DNA of 7,111 bases from JAGOUY01 sp964541725 (GTDB taxonomy: Bacteria; Patescibacteriota; Patescibacteriia; 2-12-FULL-60-25). Numbering within the stretch: position 1 is the stretch's first letter; the number at the start of each line of letters is the position of its first letter. The notes beneath the pieces were generated by a model. That model saw nothing but the letters and a program-made list of their open reading frames with translations, was not told the DNA's origin and searched no databases. Shown piece by piece: positions 1-4,744 of the stretch. Location: positions 1-7,111 of the forward strand of contig CAZIQG010000056.1 in the NCBI GenBank assembly GCA_964541725.1, in the 5' to 3' direction. The position numbers and the translations under genes are program-made.

Positions 1-618
1 GTATTCTTTCACTAAGTTCCTTAAACCTATTTCTTCAAATAATTTAATACTCTGTGTATTGGGCATGAGGTTAAAATCACCCATGATAATAACTTCTTCG
101 GAACGGCTCTTCATAAAATCCACAACTTTTTGAAATTGCTCTAGTCGCTCCGGGCTATCGAGCTTACTAGAAGGACGGGATGTGCCGTGTAAGTTATAAA
201 TAGTCAGTGGCTGTCCGCTGATATTGAGCTGGGTATACTGCACGTTATGAGGAAATGTTGTGTAATCGCCGGCGACAAACGAATTCAAGCTTCCATAGAT
301 AAAAAAATCGCCCGCTTCCTCGATCTCTATCCCCTTTTTTACGAATGTCGCTAGTCCAGAATCCATTTCCTCCTCAATCAACGCGGTTTGATCGTAATGT
401 TGCTGCGATACGGCAAATGAACCCTGAAAATCAGGTAATACTTTTACGACCTCTTGGAAGAGGTTCGCGCGTGCACGATTACTGACAAATCCTTCCCCGG
501 ATGTGCTTTGCATCTCTTGAAAACAAAAGACATCCGTATCTACTGCCTGAGATTGTATGAATTCTATGAGGGGTGCGAAACAGATCCCTCCGTAGACGTT
601 TAGTGAGACGAGTTTCAT
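1..618 (-). CDS. Endonuclease/exonuclease/phosphatase (EEP) family protein, C-terminus cut by window edge
   Basis: I translated this from ATG at 618 down to base 1; 206 codons stay open, and the 3' end lies outside the window. The protein starts MKLVSLNVYGG, the usual EEP first strand with its Asn (N7). FQEM follows with the metal-binding Glu at E35, then NLHG (H144) and GDFNLMPNT (D181, N183), the catalytic Asp/Asn pair. The final strand with the SDH-type His is not in view, so about 40-60 residues are probably missing. The family cleaves phosphodiester or phosphomonoester bonds (AP endonucleases, DNase I-like enzymes, sphingomyelinases, inositol phosphatases); the substrate cannot be read from this part. 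No signal peptide or membrane segment is visible, so a cytoplasmic enzyme is likely. No Shine-Dalgarno sequence precedes the ATG, and an AT-rich -10-like sequence lies just upstream. The gene follows the tRNA unit on the same strand, behind a terminator hairpin. Family is confident; exact role is open. Confidence 0.85.
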   Translation of the reverse strand, partial: MKLVSLNVYGGICFAPLIEFIQSQAVDTDVFCFQEMQSTSGEGFVSNRARANLFQEVVKVLPDFQGSFAVSQQHYDQTALIEEEMDSGLATFVKKGIEIEEAGDFFIYGSLNSFVAGDYTTFPHNVQYTQLNISGQPLTIYNLHGTSRPSSKLDSPERLEQFQKVVDFMKSRSEEVIIMGDFNLMPNTQSIKLFEEIGLRNLVKEY

Positions 619-622
619 AGTA

Positions 623-631
623 ATTATAATA
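623..631 (-). promoter_or_regulatory. Candidate -10 region for the EEP gene (possible leaderless start)
   Basis: Reading the minus strand, TATTAT (631-626) overlaps a perfect TATAAT (628-623). The start ATG at 618 begins 7 bases after TATTAT or 4 bases after TATAAT, so a transcript starting at normal spacing would begin at or very near the A of the ATG. No good -35 box sits 16-18 bases upstream (sequence there is TTATTCCGG). This is only suggestive, because short AT-rich matches arise by chance. Confidence 0.35.
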
Positions 632-670
632 AGAATAGCGGAACGACCGGAATAAGCCCAGGAATAATTC

Positions 671-717
671 GCTCCAAACACAAAACGTCCCTTTTGAGGA
701 CGTCTTGTGTTTGGAGC
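671..717 (-). terminator. Terminator hairpin after tRNA-Gly; long stem overlaps the tRNA 3' end
   Basis: Arms 671-690 and 698-717 are inverted repeats of 20 bases with one mismatch (a G-U pair in the minus-strand RNA) around a 7-base loop. On the minus strand the inner core is ACGTCC, loop TCAAAAG, GGACGT, followed by the U-rich run TTTGTGTTT, which is a standard intrinsic-terminator layout for the tRNA transcript. The A-rich sequence before the core pairs with the U-rich run, so the DNA is also nearly symmetric for the other strand. The outer stem uses GCTCCA, the last six bases of tRNA-Gly (712-717). Confidence 0.75.
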
Positions 718-786
718 GGGTAAGGGGAGTCGAACCCCTATCTCTACCTTGGCAAGGTAGCATAATAGCCGCTATACGATACCCGC
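712..786 (-). tRNA. tRNA-Gly (anticodon GCC)
   Basis: The 75-base gene on the minus strand folds as a full cloverleaf. The acceptor stem is GCGGGTA with TACCCGC, the anticodon arm is CTACC-TTGCCAA-GGTAG giving anticodon GCC, and the T arm is AGGGG-TTCGACT-CCCCT. The discriminator is T, as expected for bacterial tRNA-Gly, and CCA is encoded (714-712). It reads GGC and GGT glycine codons. It lies 36 bases downstream of tRNA-Ile and is probably cotranscribed with it. The terminator stem that follows overlaps its last six bases. Confidence 0.97.
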
Positions 787-792
787 GCTTGT

Positions 793-821
793 CCTCCGAA
801 GTCCTTTAGGGACGAAGGAGG
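793..821 (-). other. Hairpin filling the spacer between the two tRNA genes
   Basis: The 36-base spacer between the tRNAs is almost entirely one imperfect hairpin. The outer stem pairs 793-797 with 817-821 (5 bp). A symmetric 3x3 internal loop follows (798-800 against 814-816). The inner stem pairs 801-804 with 810-813 (4 bp) and closes a 5-base loop. No U-run follows on either strand, so it is not a normal terminator; it may serve in processing the dicistronic precursor. Confidence 0.5.
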
Positions 822-822
822 G

Positions 823-899
823 TGGTGGGCGTGGATGGAGTCGAACCATCGACCTTTACATTATCAGTGTAACGCTCTAACCAACTGAGCTACACGCCC
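823..899 (-). tRNA. tRNA-Ile (anticodon GAT)
   Basis: The 77-base gene on the minus strand has acceptor stem GGGCGTG with CACGCCC, D arm TAGCTCAGTTGGTTAGAGC, anticodon arm TTACA-CTGATAA-TGTAA giving anticodon GAT, and T arm GATGG-TTCGACT-CCATC. The discriminator is A and CCA is encoded (825-823). It reads ATC and ATT. It is the first gene of the tRNA unit; its 5' end is only two bases from a long inverted repeat in the leader. It is not next to rRNA genes here, although tRNA-Ile(GAT) often lies in rRNA spacers in other bacteria. Confidence 0.98.
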
Positions 900-901
900 C
901 T

Positions 902-972
902 GTAGGACGCGCGGATTTGGCGAATAGTTAAGGCTTATAACCTCGCTCTTCATCCAAATCTGCGCGTCCTAC
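902..972. repeat. 19-bp inverted repeat with 33-base centre, in the tRNA-Ile leader
   Basis: The left arm GTAGGACGCGCGGATTTGG (902-920) and the reverse complement of the right arm (954-972) differ at one base. The 33-base centre contains a smaller near-palindrome around TTATAA. In the minus-strand transcript this would form a long stem-loop ending two bases before the tRNA-Ile 5' end. No U-run follows it, so it does not look like a terminator. The arms resemble the short dispersed intergenic repeats with 'ATCTGCG' and 'GTCCTA' words seen in many bacterial genomes, so a non-coding miniature repeat is the likeliest origin; that resemblance is from memory. Confidence 0.75.
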
Positions 973-990
973 CTGCTAATTTGCCTCGGA

Positions 991-1019
991 ATAATAACGA
1001 ATTCTCCCAATCTTTGCAA
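991..1019 (-). promoter_or_regulatory. Sigma70-type promoter for the tRNA-Ile/tRNA-Gly unit
   Basis: On the minus strand a -35 box TTGCAA (1019-1014) is followed by exactly 17 bases and a -10 box TATTAT (996-991). These match the consensus at 4 of 6 and 5 of 6 positions. A transcript would start near 984-985, include the inverted repeat at 902-972 as leader, and enter tRNA-Ile at 899. The site fits in the short gap after the reductase stop codon, where a tRNA promoter is expected. Confidence 0.65.
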
Positions 1020-1031
1020 GGGGTGACTTGT

Positions 1032-1766
1032 TTAATCAAATCTCTCCTGATGAATACGCTTTTTATCAACCCCGGCTTGCTCAAGGATAAGACGAATCGA
1101 GTCCATGAAGGGATTAGGCCCACACATGAAAAACTGCCCTGTAGCGGCTGTTTCCGCTAGAATTGGGGCTAGCATGGCTGCATCAACCCGTCCCGTCTTC
1201 CCGGTCCAACCTGGAGGCTTCTCCCCTGTGAGGGTGGCGAGCATCGTCATGGGACCATAAGCCCGTTCTAAATCGTCAAATTCTTCTAAGTAGGCACTGT
1301 CTTCGCAATAGCGATTGGAATAGACCAAACGCATTGGGGCGGACATCTTTTGATGGACCATTTCGCGCATCATGCTGCGGAAGGGAGTGATACCAATACC
1401 ACCCGCGATGAAGACGATTGGCGTCGTGACTTCGTTGGGTAATACAAAGACTCCAAATGGACCCTGGAGCGCCACTACATCGTCGATGCGAAGCTTGGAA
1501 GCACGTTTGGTGAAATCTTTTTCGATCTTTACCCCCAGCTCTAAGGGACACGTGTCAGATGGGGCGGTGGCAATCGAGAAAGCCGCCTTCCAGGTTGTGC
1601 CGTCTTCGTTCAAAAGATGAAGATAGACCCACTGTCCAGCTTTAAAGACCAATTTCGACTCCCCTTCTACGGGCACGAGGCGCAAGGTATAAATCTCCGG
1701 GGTTTCCCAGACGATTTCTTGCACGCGAAATTTACGCAGACGGAGGACTTCGGGGACATTGGCCAT
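1032..1766 (-). CDS. FAD/NAD(P)-binding ferredoxin-reductase-like oxidoreductase
   Basis: This 244-residue protein has the two-domain layout of the ferredoxin-NADP+ reductase superfamily. The N-terminal FAD-binding barrel (about 10-110) has AGQWVYL at 43-49, an FSIATAP segment at 63-69 and GPFG at 102-105. The NAD(P)-binding domain (about 114-240) has GGIGITP at 122-128 and CGPNPFM at 215-221, and ends ERFD, like family members with a C-terminal aromatic near the flavin. No 2Fe-2S domain and no membrane segment are present, so a soluble protein passing electrons between NAD(P)H and a separate carrier is likely; the partner is unknown. In the usual R-x-[YF]-S flavin motif the Arg position is Ala (K60-A61-A62-F63-S64). 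The start ATG lies 5 bases after the pyrophosphatase stop without a clear ribosome site, which suggests translational coupling. The fold is confident, the reaction is not. Confidence 0.88.
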   Translation of the reverse strand: MANVPEVLRLRKFRVQEIVWETPEIYTLRLVPVEGESKLVFKAGQWVYLHLLNEDGTTWKAAFSIATAPSDTCPLELGVKIEKDFTKRASKLRIDDVVALQGPFGVFVLPNEVTTPIVFIAGGIGITPFRSMMREMVHQKMSAPMRLVYSNRYCEDSAYLEEFDDLERAYGPMTMLATLTGEKPPGWTGKTGRVDAAMLAPILAETAATGQFFMCGPNPFMDSIRLILEQAGVDKKRIHQERFD

Positions 1767-1771
1767 AGAAG

Positions 1772-2314
1772 TTAGTGCTTGGCTTTGTAGGCGTCGATAG
1801 CTTTTTGAACCTCTGCTTTAGCTTCATCAACCGTTCCAAATCCGTTGATGACGACTTTGTCGTATTTCGCTTTTTCTAATTTTTTAATTTCCTTGAAGTG
1901 GAGCAGCAATTCTTCTTGCACGTGCTTAGGAAGATCGTCGATCGATTGAACCTCGGCAAAGCGTGGGTCGAGTTTGTTGACAGGTACCGCCAAGATCTTG
2001 TTATCCCCGCCTTTTTCATCGGCCGTCTTTAACATGCCGATTGTGCGTGCCTTTACGACACAACCCGGAAAGGTTGGATAGGTAACGAGCAAACAGACGT
2101 CGATGGCATCGCCGTCGTCCGAGTGGGTTTGCGGGATGAAGCCATAATCAAATGGATAGAACATCTGATGATGGAGGACACGGTCGAGCTTGAAATAGCC
2201 GCCTTCTTCATCGTATTCGTATTTGTTGGAGCAGCCCTTTGGGAGGTCTACAACCACGTAAAATTCATCTGGCGAACCGGCGGAGACTTCGTGATAGAGG
2301 TTAATGCCTTTCAT
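1772..2314 (-). CDS. ppa: Inorganic pyrophosphatase, family I
   Basis: The 180-residue product matches soluble family I pyrophosphatases in length and motifs. The enzyme hydrolyses diphosphate to two phosphates with Mg2+ in the cytoplasm, pulling DNA, RNA and aminoacyl-tRNA synthesis forward. Visible active-site parts are KYEYD (K31, Y32, E33), a RVLHHQMFYPFDYGFIP segment at 45-61, the signature DGDAIDV at 67-73 with metal ligands D67, D69 and D72, and DEKGGDNKILAVP (about 99-111) with further Asp and Lys ligands. The signature normally has Pro or Glu where this protein has A70; the catalytic acids are all kept. The C-terminal tail from about 145 is Lys-rich helix. The start ATG at 2314 has a weak AGGG four bases upstream. 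It heads a two-gene unit with the reductase and diverges from the NUDIX gene across 50 bases. Confidence 0.97.
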   Translation of the reverse strand: MKGINLYHEVSAGSPDEFYVVVDLPKGCSNKYEYDEEGGYFKLDRVLHHQMFYPFDYGFIPQTHSDDGDAIDVCLLVTYPTFPGCVVKARTIGMLKTADEKGGDNKILAVPVNKLDPRFAEVQSIDDLPKHVQEELLLHFKEIKKLEKAKYDKVVINGFGTVDEAKAEVQKAIDAYKAKH

Positions 2315-2364
2315 AGTGCCCTGAGCTTAACAAAGCCCCGATCGTCGGGCAAGATGGCAAGCAT

Positions 2365-2934
2365 ATGCCCGTTCCCTTACCCCCAAACGCCGTTTTGAAG
2401 TATGAGGGCTCGCTTCTCCAAGCCTACCAATACGAGCAAAGACTTTATGATGGATCCACAACCCTCTTTGAATCCATCGTCCGTCCGGATTGTGCTTCTG
2501 TGGTTGCTTTTTTAGATCGAGAGACTATTCTCATCACCCATCAAGAACAACCTAATAAACCCAATGCCTTCTGGGCTCTTCCCGGAGGACGCATCGACCC
2601 GGGTGAAAGCCGAGATGCGGCGGTGGCTCGAGAGTTAATCGAAGAGACCGGATTTCAAGGAAGTGAGTTTCTCCACTGGCATACAAAGGAGTGGCGCGGC
2701 TTCACGCATTTTGAGGAGATACTCTACCTCGCAAAAGGACTCACTCCTGCTCCTCAGGGCATGCATCTTGACGGTGGAGAGAAAATTGAAGTTGTAAAAC
2801 TCTCTTGGAAACAACTGGTGGATCTCTGTTTAAAACTCGAGCTACGTGGACCAACGCTCGCGAATTGCATCCTGGCGATGGAATTTGATCCTGAGGCACG
2901 CGCGCGCAAAGACGCGTTTTTGCAAGGTGTGTGA
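2365..2934 (+). CDS. NUDIX hydrolase, ADP-ribose pyrophosphatase-like
   Basis: The 189-residue protein carries a perfect NUDIX box at 75-97: G75-x5-E81-x7-R89-E90-L-I-E93-E94-T-G96-F97. Members hydrolyse a nucleoside diphosphate linked to another moiety, using Mg2+ held by the Glu residues. An N-terminal strand region with a YEQRLYDGSTTLFE-type segment (23-36) before the core, and a GGEKIEVVKLSWKQL segment (137-151) after it, resemble the ADP-ribose/sugar-nucleotide branch rather than MutT; the substrate remains an inference. No signal or membrane segment is seen. ATG 2365 is chosen because it opens the frame just after the divergent gap; no clear Shine-Dalgarno site precedes it. The stop codon at 2932-2934 is TGA and lies 14 bases before the most likely start of the next gene, so the two are probably one operon. 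Confidence 0.92.
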   Translation: MPVPLPPNAVLKYEGSLLQAYQYEQRLYDGSTTLFESIVRPDCASVVAFLDRETILITHQEQPNKPNAFWALPGGRIDPGESRDAAVARELIEETGFQGSEFLHWHTKEWRGFTHFEEILYLAKGLTPAPQGMHLDGGEKIEVVKLSWKQLVDLCLKLELRGPTLANCILAMEFDPEARARKDAFLQGV

Positions 2935-2948
2935 TACCATGGGGCGAT

Positions 2949-3656
2949 ATGCGCCGTTCTTTTGGAATTCTGTTCTGGATCCTGCTAGGAGCCTTGGCTT
3001 CGGCGATAGGAATTGGCGTTGTATTACATGCTTCAAATACCGATCGCAAACAATTGACGCGTGAGTTAGAGGTGGCCAAATCTCAGGTCGTAACCTTACA
3101 AGCGCAACAATCCTCCCTCACTCAAGAAAGCAACCAGCGCGTGGCAGATGCAGCACAGCAAGTCGCTGATCTCCAAAGACAACTTCAAGCTCTATCAGCC
3201 TTACAATCACAATTTAAAACCGCGACTCGGCTCACACTGCCAGCTCCTGCGCAAATACGTCGCTGGTCTGAGTTTGCCTCTGTGGCGATGGGAGTTTCGC
3301 TACGCGTGCCGCCTGGCATGCAAACACAAAGCAGTGATGATGGACTTTTTGTGAGTACACGGCGCATCGTAAAAGGCGTTCCGATTGAGGAGCAGTGGTT
3401 TGCATTTGCCCCCTATCGACAAGAACGCGAACAGGATATTCGCTCTCGCCTCACGAATGTGACGAATGTGAGCTATGCGCTTGGCACTCGTCTACTTACG
3501 GGTGTACGAGGAACATTACTAGATGGCACACAGACGCTTTACCTTTTATCTGCCCAAGAAAATGCGTCTACAACGTATCTCCTCTGGGGCAAGACGACGG
3601 ATGGAGTGAGTGAGCGTATGATTTTGGATACCCTTGCAACGTTGTCGTTTCGCTAA
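2949..3656 (+). CDS. Membrane-anchored coiled-coil protein of unknown function
   Basis: I do not recognise this gene. From ATG 2949 it encodes 235 residues; a GTG at 2931 in the same frame would add six and overlap the NUDIX stop. I prefer ATG 2949, preceded by GGGG five bases or so upstream and giving a typical MRR N-terminus. Residues about 4-28 form one hydrophobic segment (FGILFWILLGALASAIGIGVV) suited to an uncleaved membrane anchor with the rest outside the cytoplasm. Residues about 33-90 are Gln/Ala/Leu-rich with heptad-like spacing, a predicted coiled coil. After a short linker, about 110-235 form a beta-rich domain (VSLRVPPGM, then alternating strands, then a final helix with ILDTLATLSFR). 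That pattern recalls small PsbP/Mog1-like or lipoprotein domains, a weak inference from residue pattern only. A perfect 9-base tandem repeat at 3453-3470 encodes TNVTNV. It is probably cotranscribed with the NUDIX gene. Confidence 0.75.
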   Translation: MRRSFGILFWILLGALASAIGIGVVLHASNTDRKQLTRELEVAKSQVVTLQAQQSSLTQESNQRVADAAQQVADLQRQLQALSALQSQFKTATRLTLPAPAQIRRWSEFASVAMGVSLRVPPGMQTQSSDDGLFVSTRRIVKGVPIEEQWFAFAPYRQEREQDIRSRLTNVTNVSYALGTRLLTGVRGTLLDGTQTLYLLSAQENASTTYLLWGKTTDGVSERMILDTLATLSFR

Positions 3657-3671
3657 ACCTTGATTTTATAG

Positions 3672-3797
3672 CCCGTCATTCCGAAGAAGGATCCGACGAC
3701 GACTGAGGAATCTCGACCGTAAACCGGTATCTAGGTTCATCGCTACCTGTTCGCTGCGAGATCCCTCACTCCGTCGGACTTCGTTCGGGATGACGGG
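3672..3797. repeat. 126-base intergenic element with inverted-repeat ends
   Basis: The left arm (3672-3714) starts CCCGTCATTCCGAAG and ends TGAGGAATCTC. The right arm (3758-3797), read as its reverse complement, starts CCCGTCATCCCGAACG and ends TGAGGGATCTC. The arms match along most of their length with a few mismatches and a small length difference, around a 43-base centre. It codes for nothing and occupies most of the 185 bases between the coiled-coil gene and mutY. No flanking target duplication is clear. The arm words are of the kind found in short palindromic elements scattered between genes in many bacterial genomes, so I read it as a MITE- or REP-like repeat. As RNA it would form a long stem and could act as a factor-independent barrier, although no U-run follows. 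Confidence 0.8.
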
Positions 3798-3841
3798 GGG
3801 AATTGACTCCTCGTGTTTTAGCCTTCACGCTGTCCGGAGCT

Positions 3842-4735
3842 ATGTCCCCCGCTGCGATTTTATTACGTTGGTACGACAAACACGGACGGGACTTACCCTG
3901 GCGCAAGACACGGAATGCGTACCACATTTTGGTGAGTGAGGTGATGTTGCAACAAACGCAAGTATCGCGCGTTATATTATATTATCATCGCTGGTTGGAG
4001 CGATTCCCTTCTTGGAGCGAATTAGCCAAAGCCACAAATGCAGACGTGATCGCTTTATGGTCAGGGCTTGGGTATAACCGGCGTGGACTCATGTTGCGCG
4101 ATATTGCGCGACGGATCGTCGAGGACGGTGAACCTGAAACGGAGGAGAGATGGCGTGCCTTGAAGGGTATCGGTCCATATACCGCTGCCGCTATTGCTGC
4201 GTTTTCGCTACACAAACGCACACTCCCCATCGATACAAATATTCGACGCGTTGGTGCACGGTTATTTTTAGGAATCCCCTTCCCTGGTCTAAAGGATGAT
4301 GAGCGCATTCGCCAAGCAGCCGAAAGCCTCCTTCCTCAGAATGCACGATTCTACGATATTCCTCAAGCATTATTCGATTTGGCGAGTTTGGTTTGCACCA
4401 AAACTCCGGCCTGCGCGACTTGTCCTATGAAATCGGTGTGTCCGAGTGCGAAGCTCTTCCTCTCCGGACAAGTCATGATTCCTAAGCAAAGCATCAAAAA
4501 AGCGTTTGAAACAAAGCACCGAGACAAGCTTTATCCTGACAGGATTTATCGCGGAAGGATTTTGAAATTAGCACAAACAAAGAGGGCTGTTTCTATTAAA
4601 GATATTGGCCCCCTCATTGATTCGTCGTTTGACGAAGAACAGGATACTGCCTGGCTACTGCGGATTTTGGATAGAATGCAGAAAGATCAGTTCATTGAAC
4701 GAAACAGAAATGAGATCCGCATTTGTACTAAATAA
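3842..4735 (+). CDS. mutY: A/G-specific adenine glycosylase (MutY-type), HhH-GPD family
   Basis: The enzyme removes adenine mispaired with 8-oxoguanine, starting base excision repair. The 297-residue product has the WYDKHGRDLPWR N-terminus of MutY, the SEVMLQQTQ segment with catalytic Glu at E33, the helix-hairpin-helix LKGIGPYTAAA (about 107-117) with Tyr where endonuclease III has its catalytic Lys, and LPIDTNIRRV with catalytic Asp at D131. Four cysteines at 185, 191, 194 and 200 form an iron-sulfur site, but the first gap holds five residues instead of the usual six. The C-terminus lacks the NUDIX-like recognition domain of E. coli MutY; about 80 residues of winged-helix-like sequence (DRIYRGRILKLAQ, ending in an LLRILDRMQKD helix) stand there. 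ATG 3842 is chosen over an in-frame TTG at 3803 because the family N-terminus begins there and GGAG lies two bases upstream. A MIG-like thymine glycosylase is the main alternative. Confidence 0.88.
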   Translation: MSPAAILLRWYDKHGRDLPWRKTRNAYHILVSEVMLQQTQVSRVILYYHRWLERFPSWSELAKATNADVIALWSGLGYNRRGLMLRDIARRIVEDGEPETEERWRALKGIGPYTAAAIAAFSLHKRTLPIDTNIRRVGARLFLGIPFPGLKDDERIRQAAESLLPQNARFYDIPQALFDLASLVCTKTPACATCPMKSVCPSAKLFLSGQVMIPKQSIKKAFETKHRDKLYPDRIYRGRILKLAQTKRAVSIKDIGPLIDSSFDEEQDTAWLLRILDRMQKDQFIERNRNEIRICTK

Positions 4736-4744
4736 TATTTTATT

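Noticed and set aside
671..717. An integration (att) site at the tRNA-Gly 3' end
   Set aside because: The repeat of the tRNA end is inverted and local, not a direct copy at a distance, and no integrase is in the window.
479..763. A 94-codon minus-strand frame running from the tRNA-Gly gene into the EEP gene region
   Set aside because: It overlaps the tRNA and terminator, lies in a different frame from the clearly conserved EEP protein, and shows no recognisable motif.
2336..2350. A short palindrome (CCCGA-TCG-TCGGG) in the gap between ppa and the NUDIX gene, as an operator
   Set aside because: A 5-bp stem in GC-rich sequence is too weak alone; no regulator gene is nearby and no clear promoter overlaps it.
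2123..2398. A 91-codon plus-strand frame opposite ppa and overlapping the NUDIX start
   Set aside because: Although it contains a hydrophobic stretch, it is antisense to the pyrophosphatase active-site region and would clash with the NUDIX gene.
2932..2934. Recoding of TGA as glycine, as in some Patescibacteria lineages
   Set aside because: TGA ends the NUDIX gene at a sensible family length, and no long gene here needs TGA read-through.
3803..3841. An upstream TTG start that would add 13 residues to MutY
   Set aside because: The extra residues do not match the family N-terminus, and the TTG sits directly beside the end of the inverted-repeat element. ATG 3842 fits better.
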